The translations under genes were made by a program, and so were the position numbers. This document shows, in pieces, positions 23,190 to 34,327 of a stretch of DNA of 64,000 nucleotides. Numbering within the stretch: position 1 is the first letter of the stretch; each line of letters begins with the position of its first letter. The DNA lies in NCBI GenBank assembly GCA_034401795.1, contig CM067369.1:93373212-93437211 (forward strand), written 5' to 3'. The notes beneath the pieces were generated by a model. That model did not search any database. It was not told where the DNA came from and was given only the letters and a program-made list of their open reading frames with translations. This DNA is from Chaetoderma sp. LZ-2023a (lineage: Eukaryota > Mollusca > Caudofoveata > Chaetodermatida > Chaetodermatidae).

Positions 23190-24030
23190 CTCTGTTGAGT
23201 TTGTAACAGTTGCTCAGGATTTTGACGGTCTCTCTGAGGTCTGTCTTATCTCTTCTTTCGGTCAGGTTTTCAAACTCTGCTCCGCACAATTTCGTGCAAT
23301 GGCGCTGTGCCTTATATAGCCTTGCGATGTCTTTCCGGAACCATGGGCTCCAGATGAGTCGGCAATATTCTAGAAGTGTTCGTAATAGCGCTGTATACAG
23401 GTTTCAGAGAGGCACGTGGGAATGGTCGGTAAAGCAGCGTTTAATCCTACCACGTCTCTGATTTGCTATGGATGATATATATATATATATAAACCGATAG
23501 TTGCTCTAACATGCATAGCGGAACATATACTGTTGTCTATCAAGGTCGTCCTGCAGATCTCATCAGTAATCTATAGTCTTGTTTCTCTTTATATTTTGCC
23601 ATCATCGGCAAAGAGGTTAGCAATGTTGTTAACTATATCTGGCTAACTGTTCACGTAAAGTAGGAAGAGTAACGGTTCTAAAATTATTCCTTGTGTTACT
23701 CCAGATATAACTGCTTCCCATTCAGAGTGGGTGCCATTTAATTCTTTCGTTGTCTTCGACCTGACAGCTATGTGAGGGCTGGTCCTCTGATGCCAAGTTT
23801 ATTTAGCTTATGTATTAGTCTCCTATGAGGAACGGAATCGAAGGCTTTGCAAAAATGAGCATACATGATGACGAATCATCATCCTCTGTGTGAAGCACGA
23901 ACAACCAGATTGGAATCCATGTTGGTGACAGAAGATGTCGAGGGCACTCCATCGCAAAAGTCCCACGATTTCACCAATTTTGACCTGTTTCCCCCACTGG
24001 AGCACACGGTTGCAGGCGTTGCCGCCCAAT
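23190..24030 (-). pseudogene. LINE reverse-transcriptase fragment, CR1/jockey-like type
   Basis: Reading the minus strand from 24030 downward: HQHGFQSGCSCFTQ (about 23925-23885), CKAFDSVPHRRLIHKLNKLGIRG (about 23850-23780), EWEAVISGVTQGIILEPLLFLLYVN (about 23735-23660), NLFADDGKIYRETR (about 23620-23580), then LYTALLRTLLEYCRLIWSPWFRKDIARLYKAQRHCTKLC (about 23405-23290) and ENLTERRDKTDLRETVKIL (about 23275-23215). These correspond to the GF.PGRS, KAFD.V.H, SG..QG..L.PLLF, FADD and LEY...WSP motifs of this RT group. Stops, a frameshift and an (AT)n insert near 23478 inactivate it. No endonuclease part or 3' tail was identified. It differs from the 10.8-kb LINE. Confidence 0.85.
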
Positions 24031-24177
24031 ATAAATGTTGTCTCGCAATCTGTAATGATATGGATAACTCTCGAAACAAATTTGGTTGAATTCTGCCGGG
24101 CTCTTTGGGAAATGATAGCCGGACGGAGAGAGGGGTGGACGGACAGAAAGACGCCTGAAAATTATAATGCTGGTGGG

Positions 24178-24262
24178 ATGTTTAATATTTCGCAGAGTAA
24201 TTTGCGCTTGCCGAATTAGACAGCAACAGCTTCCAGTCAAATATGTTTCAGGATATTCCATA
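24178..24262. repeat. degraded hairpin H
   Basis: TTTAATATTTCGCAGAGTAATTTG and CAGCAACAGCTTCCAGTCAA...CAGGATATTCC are recognisable diverged arms of H. The tip is disrupted. Confidence 0.4.
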
Positions 24263-24288
24263 CAGTGAAGCGGCCTCCATTTTCACCC

Positions 24289-24445
24289 GCTCGCCCCCCC
24301 CCCAACAACTCCACCCCACCCCACCACCCACCACTGCCAACCCATCCGCCATCACCTGCCTGCCATCCCGCCCCTTCCATCCCTCTATCCATCTGCCAGC
24401 CCGTCCACCCGTCCACCCGTCCGTTTCTCTGTCGGTATGTCTCTT
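24289..24445. repeat. C-rich low complexity (CCACC, CATC, CCGT)
   Basis: Runs of CCCCACCC and CATCCCTC grade into CCGTCCACCCGTCC. Overlapping proline-, serine- and glycine-rich open frames on both strands are artefacts. Confidence 0.9.
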
Positions 24446-24730
24446 TGTCTACCCATGGCTGTTCCCCAGAGACGGTTTGTTTGATTTGCCCCAAATTTAA
24501 CCAGAAGAAAGTTTGTTATTAGCTAAGAATTCGCTATTTTGCTCTCAAACCATACGAAAAATCATGAAAAAACGGAGCTATTATGGTATGAAAACTTCAA
24601 TTACACTTGGCTGTCTTTTATCGTAAAGAATTTATCGTAACTGATGGTGCTGTGCATAAACGGTGAAACAAGTTTAATGCAACCAAATTATAGCATACAA
24701 TACGTGACTGCTTTTTAGCTCAATGCAGTG

Positions 24731-25028
24731 GACATTTCCCGTTTTAGCTATTCCCCGCCCATATTTAGCTAAGTTACACCAACATCACGTTTGTGTTGAG
24801 ATCGACCGATCGCTGAAGTATCTGACTATACAGAGAAAACTATACAGGTAAGCTGTTGAATATTTTGAAACTAATTTGACTGGGTGCTGTTGCTGCCTAT
24901 GGCATCAACAGCGCCCAGTCAAATTAGTTTCAAAATATTAAATAGTAAAGACATACAATTCATACAACAACACTTAGTCCGTCACCGATTATGCGTCCGT
25001 GGCGAACTTTATTACGTCATTCATAGCG
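24731..25028 (+). mobile_element. MITE family A, 3'-truncated copy
   Basis: Begins TGGACATTTCCCG. GC box, ATCGACCGATCG, ACAGGTAAGC and the H hairpin (24855-24940) are intact. The right end stops within the CRE region after TTTATTACGTCATTC. The segment after the hairpin lacks CAACAGCATG. Confidence 0.85.
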
Positions 25029-25850
25029 CTTATGTGATTTTTTGTTTTAATAAATCGATCTTACATACATATATAGATAAGTACAATGTTTGTATATATC
25101 AAACACCGTATAATAAATAAACTTTTAACTTGTATAATATTAGTCAAATTTGACTCCCATCCCACCTCCGTCCCATTAGGGAATTATAAATGCCATTGAC
25201 AGTGGAGAGCCGAGGGCGACAGGAAGACTTGATTGTCTCCGCCCATGTTCAGTTATTAACAATTTCCCTCGTGAATTTCAAGCCACTCGTGATGGCTCTG
25301 TTCTCCACCTACAGCGGGCGTGTGCATTTTGACATTTGTAATCTGTTAGAACCGGAGATAGCAACAGCTCCCATCAACATTGTTTTCAAATGTACACTAG
25401 ATTGTTTCCAAGTGGCTCCTACGTTTGCCTTATACTTAACTACTCGTTCAATTGGCAGATTTAAAAATAAACTACCTAATAAAATTTCCAGCGCTAATAT
25501 GATAGACCAATAACTCCGTTACCGTAATATGAAAGTTCGTGACAAATTTCTTTATTATCATTTAATATTAGAAAGGGATTTGCTAGGCAAACATGACCAT
25601 AGGGCCCGTCCGTTTAAATCAAGGTGGTATTATTTTTATTTCAATATAAATGTCAGACAAAGCGATTTATATCATGAAACGTACTGAGTGTGGCCATATG
25701 ATATACACCGAGGTAGATCTCTTCAGTTAATTAGGGATTTCCTCTTTAGAAAACACTCGTTAGGGCTGTGCATTCAAATCCTCCACAATTCTTTATCTAT
25801 TTGAACCCTGAATAGGGCCTAACATGAATTTAATTTTCAGGTTGACGATG
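25029..25850. other. intergenic, no gene recognised
   Basis: A 107-residue frame at 25190-25513 has no start context, splice signal or domain that I recognise. 25180-25330 is compositionally balanced and free of repeat signatures, so it could be regulatory. The remainder is AT-rich. Confidence 0.3.
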
Positions 25851-25854
25851 CTGG

Positions 25855-25985
25855 TAACATGTTGAATATTGTGCAGCTAATTTAACATGAACATGTTGCT
25901 GCCACATGTTGCTGTCATAGACAGCAACAGCACCCAATTAAATTATCTTCAAACTATTAATTTGGGTGCTGTTGCTGTCTATGAC
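25855..25985. repeat. rearranged hairpin H
   Basis: TGTTGAATATTGTGCAGC, two CATGTTGCTG repeats, CATAGACAGCAACAGCACCC, then CTTCAAACTATTAATT and a further GGGTGCTGTTGCTGTCTATG. This is a hairpin in which part of one arm was duplicated. Confidence 0.55.
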
Positions 25986-26769
25986 ATTTTTGTATATATG
26001 ATTATGGCGGTAGTCACGCAATACGACTTTGTGTCTCTTTCTGCCAGGCATATCAACGGGTCAGACACAACAGTCATGAGATACATTAATATGGCAACTC
26101 TGGTAAATAAAAACATGGAGTTGGCGCTTACTAACAAAGCGAAAATCATAGATGTTCTAAAAGACAACAAACGGATACGGAAAGATCGATATTAAGACTA
26201 CAGAGAAAGAGAAGGGACCACACTAATGTAATGAGGGATTGGCGGTTAAACTAGCAAAGATGGAGGCGCTTGGCGAGTGAAGTAACTCGCGAGTTATGGC
26301 ACTTCTGAAAACACAATGAAAGCAACAAAAACTACGTGCCGAGTCATAGAGCACCAATGAGGAATTAGAATGTTTCAGTAAGGGAGTAGGGACAACCAAA
26401 CAGATATCTGCATCGTTGAATATGTAATAGAAGTGAACACAAGCTTCTAAGCCAAGGTTTCCCGTCTAAGCGTTAATGCGAAAACGAAAAAGATCTTATT
26501 ATACAAATAGAACTGCACAAAAACGGTAAAACTGAAAATATTTTTTGGAGTTCGCGGGCCTGGTAATATCTGTATGCCAATGATGATATGTTCGTATGAT
26601 TTATCTCACTTTCAGACAAACGACTGCTCAAGACGACGACAAAACTTCGATCATCAATGTCGACTTGGTCATAACAGACTCGCTTTGACAGAATCATCTT
26701 TATTTGACCAACTACCAGAATATGAAGATTAAAAAATATGTTCACATATCTTTACGAAGGCGCCAAATC

Positions 26770-26864
26770 GAGTCATTCATGCTGTAATAGATTATGACGC
26801 CATCATACACGTCACGTAATTGATTATGACGTGATATGATGGATGGATAAACTGGAAAAGTCCA
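26770..26864 (+). mobile_element. MITE family A, 3' fragment
   Basis: Only the tail is present: CGAGTCATTCATGCTGTAAT, TTATGACGCCATCATACACG, TGATATGATGGATGGATAAA, ending CTGGAAAAGTCCA. Confidence 0.75.
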
Positions 26865-28010
26865 TTATATTTACACAACTCATACACTAAATACTCTCTT
26901 TATGATCAACTTAACCTGGTTACTGTTCATCCTACTAGATCGACTTACTTTGGCTCAACAATAACTTTTCCACAATAAAATACGTTTGCAAATTTCTAGG
27001 GGCCTGCAGCTCGAAGTGTTTCGAATGGCATTCTTTTTTTTACTACAACTTGAAGGAGTGACAAATTCGTTGCCTATTATTTCCAACTCACAAGTGCGCG
27101 TCAGTAAACCCCCACGTGACGCTAGCTTCGCGTGCTAATTAGAGATAACCACATTGATTACCATTTATAGACAGATGCATCATCCATACTAATAAGGTAT
27201 AATTTCATTGCCTATATGGGATTATTGGACTGCCCGGAGTGTGACGTATTCCGCCCAAACAAATATATACTAGAAAGTCAATGGAGCAAGAACAAGACGT
27301 CAATGACTGGGATCTATATAACATGCCCCGACAATATATAGATACTTAATTGAGTGTACTTTTTCAATCGTGAGTGTTATCGATTTTAAAATGTGCTCTC
27401 TGACTATTGTGCATCGCTGTCCGTGGTTTGTTTGCTCGTCTGTAACTTGTATTGGGCTAAATGTTAGAATAACATTGGAGTAGTTACTTCCAAATTAATT
27501 CACACATTTACACAATGTCTAGCATCGGTAATCAGTCCTGAGTGGCCCTGCATCTACTTGCGCAGATGTTCGGCTATGTGGTCTGCTCCTATTAACACCA
27601 ATGGTAGGCCATTTTGTGGATGTATATATAGCCTGCTTCAGGTTTCTTCCATGTCACGTGTTAACTGCTGATTGGCTTTGAGATCATACATTGCGCAGAA
27701 TAGAGATACATTATATTTGTGACCAAATAAAGGGCCCGTGCTATAATATGATCATACCAAGACAATATGGCAATTCAATAGGCAATAATAAGCAATACAC
27801 CTTTCCCAGATTCCCAATATACCGTCCAACAATTCATCGCCCACAGCCCTTCTGGCTGGTACTCAGGCCGGGCGTAGTGAGAACGGTATTAGTTTACTAT
27901 TAGACGCAGATACAACGCCCTGTAAGCTGTTTATATGAAGAACTAAGGTCATAATATTATTAAAGTCCTACATGATTGGAAGACTCATCCAATTCTCTGA
28001 ACATTTATGT
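26865..28010. other. intergenic, nothing recognised
   Basis: 27100-27340 has CCACGTGAC, GCTAATTAGAGATAACC and GTGACGTATTCCGCCC in sequence free of MITE signatures, a possible regulatory patch. No credible coding exon. Confidence 0.3.
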
Positions 28011-28012
28011 AG

Positions 28013-28079
28013 TATTTTTTTTTTTTTTTCAAGATTTTATCAAACTAATTATAATTTTAAAATACCCCCCCCCCCCCCT
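28013..28079. repeat. homopolymer T and C tracts
   Basis: A run of about 16 T near 28013-28030 and about 14 C near 28065-28078. Confidence 0.95.
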
Positions 28080-28417
28080 CTTGACCAATTGATTTACTAA
28101 ATCTAGGGGCAATGGTATATTTTATATACGCAAATAACAACTCAGTTGGAATTTTACACACAAAAAAAAAATATATATATAAATGGCCAGAGAATTGGAT
28201 GAGTTTTTCAATGGTGTATGACTTTAATAATTTTGGGATTATCATTTATCATACGAACTGTTTAAAATGCAGTGTTGGTTAGTAGAATAATAACTCAATG
28301 CAAAAAGCTGCTCATTTCCTAATTTACCAGCCAGTAAGCGTGCTATAAGCGTTAATTTAGGGGAATCCCGCATAATGACGTCGATGTGGGAAAGGTGTAT
28401 TGGCTTATACCTCATAA

Positions 28418-28462
28418 ATGATGATGATGATGATGATGATGACGACGACGACGATGATGATT
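28418..28462. repeat. (GAT/GAC)n microsatellite
   Basis: About 15 GAT/GAC triplets encode a spurious poly-Asp or poly-Met frame. Confidence 0.95.
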
Positions 28463-28699
28463 ATTGTGGTGGAAGTGGTGAAGTTGAACATAGCATTATC
28501 GAACCTCTGTCATTCCACGTCATTGCATGTCTTGACTATATCAGCAGTGGCCAAGGTTTACTTTTGCATTCGTAGATTTGTTCACTTGAGAGGAGGCAGC
28601 TTTTACTTCCTCAGTTGCACCCAGGAAAATATTTTTCGGATGTTGCCTGTGATTGAAGTACTCTCCTGGGGATAATTTACACGGTGCCATGTTGAATAG

Positions 28700-30900
28700 T
28701 TGCGGGCACAGATAGTGTGCATGTATGGTATCGTGGGAACTTCAAGCTATGGCTAGTTGTGGTAGATCCATAGATATCATAATTATCTATGGAGGGACTG
28801 ATACAACTTTGATCCCGCCGTGACGATGTGCAGTTCGCCGACTCGTGGTACGATGGTGTGCTTCAATCCGTTGCAGTTGCGCCACCTTTCTATAGAGAGA
28901 AATGTTGATTGAAATGGTATCATCCTGAACATCACACATTATCAGGCGGTTACGCTGGTCTGAATTTCTGATCATGGTCAACAGATTGACGACTTATGTG
29001 CCACTTCTGGGAGTAGAGGCAATGTAGCAACTTATGACATACATACTTGCCTGTAGACAAACAGTAATTGTAGCCGGCTCAACCTGGAAATCTTGTTACA
29101 TATCATCACGCATTCGTCCTACAGTAGTGGAAATGACAACCTATGCCAGGTGTCTCAACTGGTACATTCCAAGAACTTGTAGATGGTGACATTATTCTCT
29201 TGAGTTGTTGTGGCTTTGGCTTGTCTCGGTGTATTACAGGTGAACGATATGGAGCCATTAGGAGACCATCATTGTCAACTCAGCAATATGGAATGGCAGG
29301 GATATATTTTCTCCATGGGGATTCATTTTTAGTATGCTGCAGTAATGGTTCCATAAATGGAACCTGGTGAGTATTCGTGAGCCAATGCTAATCCACAATT
29401 CTGAGGATGTCCTCCTTAATGTCGCATCATGAATCGTGTGAATTCACTCCTCCATATGTATTTCAATTGCCTGCATGGCTTGAAGCAGTTATTGATGGCT
29501 AGGAACATGGTGAGTATCATGGCATTATTACCCGTATCAGTTTCCAACGCATCCACTGGCCTAGCCGTAATCAAGCATCTATCAGTGTGTATAGTTCAAA
29601 ATGGAACATCATCTAAGTATCTTGACACTTGTATGGACTCTGCTGGGTGGTCTATGGTGATGTGTACATGTCCTGTGTTGTTCTGTACATATTATTCATG
29701 TTGTCCATTGTATCTTCATCACATTTAATTGCAGAGATTTCTCACACGAGGGCAGTGGGTAACGGATTTCATTCCGCTTTGTTAGCATTTGCACTGGACA
29801 GCTCTGATATGATCTGATTTTTCAGTCACTGTTTGCTGAATGCAGGACAATGGCTCTCCAAGGCCTCTGCACAACCAAGCATGTTTACATATGGGGTTCA
29901 ATGTTATCTATGAAGAGATTACGCTGATTTTCCCTTTGTACATCAAATACATTAATCTGGTCAAGCAGCCTCAAGCTGTCTGAATAGATATGTCTTTGGA
30001 TGCGCTTTGGATCTGTTCTCCCACAAAATACGAAGATGTGTTTTGTCTAATATGGCTTATGGTACATGCTTTCTATTACATGCCCATCACACGGTGAAAT
30101 AGAATTCTCAGCCATGTTTTCAACAGTTCATTGTGGGCAATATCAACAGCATCGTGGTCCTATGGTTAACCACATTTTAGTCTTGACTATGACCACCTGC
30201 TAACCCTCTTCTTTTTTACCCTCTACGCGATCATTGTTACCTCGAGCTATCAACGACATGGTAAATGATGTTAAAGAGTCACAATTTGATGGCTTTTCCA
30301 TTTATGTGCTGGGTCTTTTATGCTCACATTTTTACCATTTATGTCTCAGCAGATAGTACATGTAGTTTGAGGTTTCTGGTGCATTATATCTTCGCTGTGC
30401 TTAATGCATCAGATGACCACAGTAAAACGCGCTATGGCACGGCTGGCTTTCTGTTATGGATTCTCAGTGTATATGGATATATCCCCTATGATGCATATTG
30501 GCACTTATTTGGGTGAGTCCACCAGATAAGGATATGATACTGTCTTTGGCCATAACACAGAGACTCTTTTCTTAACATCATCATTCTGGCACAACAGCCA
30601 GTGCGTCCAATTTGTAGATTAATTGCCAGAATATGTACCATATTCGGGGACCTCACTCGTAATGTTCTATAACCTGTAACAAGCAAGGGGGTGATTTCAT
30701 TTCTTATTTGCACCGCTTCCTCCATCATAGATGTTTTGTCACCAAATATAGGTTTGTCCTGTAACGCCAAGTTAGCCAGGTTCACTAAATCTATCATGTA
30801 AACCTGACGTAGACCATTCTGGATGTTTAACTACGGCTATCTAAACAGATTGTTTATCATATATTCTAAGCCATATAGACACTTGGTGTTCGCTATCTTA
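28700..30900. other. unidentified 2.2-kb segment, possibly an old mobile element
   Basis: Short open frames of 60-100 residues occur on both strands (for example 29429-29728 +, 30265-30516 +, 30486-30797 -, 28787-28981 -), none with a motif I recognise. Base composition is less AT-rich than the flanks and MITE signatures are absent. A palindrome CCATAGATATCATAATTATCTATGG-like sequence lies at about 28769-28793. It may be a decayed transposon or single-copy sequence. Confidence 0.25.
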
Positions 30901-31382
30901 CTATAGCATACACATACAGCAAAGGGAATGGTTTCCATCAATTCCTTAGCAAGGAGAATGTTTTATCCTCTAACATGAAGTATCTAGGTGGCTTAGAAGC
31001 CGACGTATATATATAGAAAACAATTTTAAATGGTGGCCATTTTGAAAATGCAAAGTGACCGCCATAAACATTTCGAACCAAATGGCAACATTGGGTTTCT
31101 GATTCAGGAGGGTTTTTTTTACAGTTTCCCAAGATGCATAGATTTGCAAATCTCCAGAGAATATTAACGAGACTCAAAATTAAGCCATAGTGAACCTGAC
31201 TAATACAGTATTTAATACCTAAGCTATTATGCAATTTCTTTAGTCGATGTCTATAAGGCCTGTCATGATTCACTTTTCAACAAATCGGGAAAGACATCAA
31301 CAGGCTGTCTCTGTATCTGCGCTCAACTACATAATATAGTAAAAATCTCGTTTACTAGGGTTTTGTAAATTCCAAATAATAT

Positions 31383-31475
31383 GTTGAATATTTTAAACTA
31401 TACTTTGCCTGGATACTGTTGCTGCCTTAGGCATCAACAGCCTCTAGCGAAATTAGTTTCAAAATATTCAACATG
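31383..31475. repeat. hairpin H, solo degraded copy
   Basis: TGTTGAATATTTTAAACTATAC and its partner AATTAGTTTCAAAATATTCAACA flank CTGTTGCTGCCTTAGGCATCAACAG. The arms have several mismatches. Confidence 0.7.
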
Positions 31476-31527
31476 ATTGTTGATCATTAAACCGAAATTG
31501 AAAAGCAGACTACTGTGATATAGTGTA

Positions 31528-31947
31528 GGAATCCAGTTTTAGCTACGCCCCGCCCATCTCTAGATAAGCTCCAACCACGCTTTGGGATCGATCGATCCCT
31601 GCACTCTCTCAATCTCAATTTCCAGAAAACTATACCGGTAAGCTGTTTAGCAGTTTGAAACTAATTTGACTTAGTGCTGTTGCTTGCTAAATATTTTGAA
31701 ACTAATTTAACTTGGCGCTGTTGCTGCCTATGGCAGCAACAGCGTCCACTTAAATTAGTTTCAAAATATTCAACAACATGTTTATTAAATAGTAGAGACG
31801 TACAATTCGTGCAATGTGTCGCACTACTAAGAGTTAAGAACAGCCACGTATAATCATTTGTGACGTAAAGATTATGACGTCATCCTAAACGCCGCTTAGC
31901 TGATGCTGACTCGTCAGTTGATAGTTGGGTTCTCTGGAAAGGTGAAT
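31528..31947 (+). mobile_element. MITE family A copy with partially duplicated hairpin
   Basis: Variant termini AGGAATCCAG and CTGGAAAGGTGAAT. After ATACCGGTAAGCTG the left hairpin arm starts (about 31650), is broken at GTGCTGTTGCTTGC, and restarts at about 31685 as a complete hairpin to about 31773. The CRE tail is degraded. Confidence 0.8.
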
Positions 31948-31979
31948 TGAACCTCTCCTTTATTGGACGAGTTGTAAAA

Positions 31980-32006
31980 CATGTGTGTGTGTGGGGGGGG
32001 GGGGCG
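31980..32006. repeat. GT/poly-G tract
   Basis: GTGTGTGTGGGGGGGGGGGG-type run. Confidence 0.9.
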
Positions 32007-32129
32007 GTATAGATACACTATTTTGATCATGATAAGAATATTTCGAAAGGAAGATAAATTAACCACCTGGAATTGTTATTTGCTGGTCTCTCCGAACGAT
32101 TTGAGCTTCGCTCTGATGAGTGTATGTAT

Positions 32130-32284
32130 GGATTGATTATACGATGTGTGGTAACAATACAAGGTGAGCCATAATTCCGTGTTCGAATCCCACCGCCACC
32201 TGATTAGTTCCAAACGGACGAAACTGGTCTTGAAGTGGGTGAATCTAATGGTGTGAGAATAATTAATTAATTAATTAATACATA
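32130..32284 (+). mobile_element. SINE-like remnant (tRNA-type B box, AATT tail)
   Basis: CCGTGTTCGAATCCCACC at 32178-32195 contains GTTCGAATCCC, the RNA polymerase III B-box of tRNA genes. The sequence then runs through TTGAAGTGGGTGAATC to an AATTAATTAATTAATT tail at about 32261-32280. A convincing A box was not found upstream, so the head is either degenerate or truncated. Confidence 0.4.
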
Positions 32285-32616
32285 CGATACCAAGCGAACT
32301 AGTAATATTGATGTGAATATTTATTCAAAACAGCAACGATAACGGGATGGTGATGCTCCTGATTCTTCACAGGAGGCTAGAATGGTAGACATGGTAGACG
32401 TGCCATTAGGTGATCCTTGACCAACTTATCAAACAATAGTTAAGGAACCGATCAATGCTATTACAAGGGCCCACGGTGTTCAGACCAACAAATCAAAAGA
32501 GCTATCTTACAGACAATGCTGATCGTGGTGGGGTGAGGTGTTGAGGAAACTCAGCCGATGCCCTGCTCACACGATAATACCAGCATAAATTATTGCCTTC
32601 ATCTAATCCCATGCCA

Positions 32617-32617
32617 G

Positions 32618-32672
<55 letters not shown>
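32617..32672. repeat. (GAT)n microsatellite
   Basis: About 18 perfect GAT triplets. Confidence 0.98.
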
Positions 32673-32673
<1 letters not shown>

Positions 32674-32944
32674 CCTCTGCTGTACTGGTTTCTTCTTTCG
32701 TTGGTACCCTTTCAATGGCTATGTCCTCGTAGAGTATGACAGCACACGAGTATCACAAAATTTCTTAATTGCCACTCTGTCAATGGAAACAACTGATTGT
32801 ACATACGCTGTAGAAGGAGAATGACGGTGTGTGCACGACGTGAAGGTATAGATAAATATCTCATGTTACCAATGAGTTTTCAGAATTCGTGCTATTAATG
32901 TATGTGTGGAATCATCTGATATATCAGATCCATATGATATATAG

Positions 32945-33012
32945 ATCTCATATCCCTAATAATGCAGGTTACTGGGCCTGACCTGAGTCAATACTGGGCC
33001 AATACGCTCGAG
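32945..33012. repeat. family E fragment
   Basis: ATCCCTAATAATGCAGGTTACTGGGCC followed by GTCAATACTGGGCCAATACG; one side of an E palindrome. Confidence 0.55.
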
Positions 33013-33016
33013 TCAA

Positions 33017-33374
33017 TGGACCTGCCCTATTTTAGCTATGCCCCGCCCATCTCTATCTAAGCTCTCGCTCATGTTGGGATTGATCGATCTCTGAACTCCC
33101 TGACTATCGATTTCCAGAAAACTATACAGATAAGTTGTATGGCAGCAACAGCGCCCGGTCAAATTAGATTCAAAATATTCAACAACATGTTTATTAAATA
33201 GCAAATAATTACAAAGACATGCAATTCATACAACGTGTCGAACTATTTGAGATTTGATGACGGTCTATATGGAACCCTTTGTGACGTAATGATTGTGACG
33301 TCATCATATACGCGCTGAGCTGATTGTGACGTCATTCGAGGTCAGATGATGGATGGATACTCTGAAAAGGTGAT
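33017..33374 (+). mobile_element. MITE family A copy lacking left hairpin arm
   Basis: TGGACCTGCCC start, CCCCGCCC, ATTGATCGATC and ACAGATAAG, then directly the right arm (GGCAGCAACAGCGCCCGGTC to ATTCAACAAC), TTTATTAAATAGC, a CRE tail and end TGAAAAGGTGA. A clean loss of one arm is the expected outcome of hairpin-mediated deletion. Confidence 0.85.
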
Positions 33375-33377
33375 TTT

Positions 33378-33548
33378 AACACTCTGAACCATGAATTCCT
33401 AGAATCTCAATTTAAAGGTAAGAATACAGGTAAACCGTTGAATTTTTTTAAACTAATTCGACTGGTAGCTGTTCCTTCATATGGATCCTGATCAACTTAT
33501 TTTCACAATTTAATGTTTATTACATTGTAAATTCAGAAAAGACATACA
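33378..33548 (+). mobile_element. MITE A', short fragment
   Basis: CATGAATTCCTAGAATCTCA, ACAGGTAAACCGTTGAAT and AATTCGACTGGTAGCTGTTCC, then TTTATTACATTGTAAATTC and GACATACAATGG. The hairpin is degraded and the CRE tail missing. The same ATTCC..GAATTCCA block starts the A' copies at about 51220 and 63750. Confidence 0.6.
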
Positions 33549-33549
33549 A

Positions 33550-34327
33550 TGGAGGATTCCAGTTTATCCATCAATCAAATGACGTCATAATCAACTACGT
33601 GACGGGTAGGATGACGTCATAATCAATTACGTCATGAATGGAGTAGCTCAGTTCGTTACGAACGCTTAATTGATGACGGACTAAGCGTTGTTGTACGAAT
33701 TGTATGTCTGCTATTTAACCCTCTTGTGTCAACAGCGCATCAAAGCGCTCAATATACCCCTTGTATAGGCCTATTAATTAACCAATTGAATGTCAAGATT
33801 TGTAAAAAGAAGATAGTGTTGCTCATTGAATGCAATCCATTTGCAGGTCAAGCGAAAACAATTCTTACGGGTTTTCCAATGCAATTTGCAAAAAAAATGT
33901 CTCAGTTGTCCTGTAAATGAACGCTGTTTGAACATCATATGGTCAAGAAAATTTAAATTTGTGCGTAATTAGTATCCATTTGCAGGCTAAGAGGAGACTA
34001 TTTATGAAAATTTATCACTGGAATGACTGGCTCGGTAACCGCACATTAAGAAACAAAGTCTTCTCTTGGCCTACAAATGGGCATTTCTCAACACGACCAA
34101 AGAGACTGCTTTGGCCAATTTTACCATTAAATGGTTAAGCTGACACAAGATGGGTTAATAAACATGCTCTTGAATATTTCGAAACCAATATTCAACAGCT
34201 TACCTGTATAGTTTTCTGGAAATAGCTAGTCAGGGAGTTTAGGGATCGATCGATCCCAACGCGGGCAACATGTGGGTGGAGCTTAACCGATGATGAGCGG
34301 GCCATAGCTAAAACTGGATTTGTACAT
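33550..34327 (-). mobile_element. MITE family A copy split by a family B insertion
   Basis: The left piece 33550-33718 (GGATTCCAG, TGACGTCATAATCAACTACG, GCTATTTAA) and right piece 34155-34327 (TTAATAAACATGCTCTTGAA, CAGCTTACCTGTATAG, ATCGATCGATCCC, AAAACTGGATTTGTA) rejoin exactly at TTAA to the usual CTATTTAATAAACATG. Most of the hairpin is deleted. Confidence 0.88.
33719..34154. mobile_element. MITE family B, nested insertion with perfect TTAA duplication
   Basis: TTAA at 33715-33718 and 34155-34158. Ends CCCTCTTGTGTCA and TGACACAAGATGGG are inverted repeats. The interior repeats typical B phrases (CCATTTGCAGG, GAGACTATTTATGAAAATTTA, GACTGGCTCGGTAACCG, CTACAAATGGGCATTTCTCA). It is 436 bp, longer than most B copies. 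TTAA specificity and CCC ends fit a piggyBac-like non-autonomous element (inference). Confidence 0.85.

Noticed and set aside
32130-32200. A functional tRNA gene
   Set aside because: Only a B-box-like block is present; no acceptor stem or A box could be paired.
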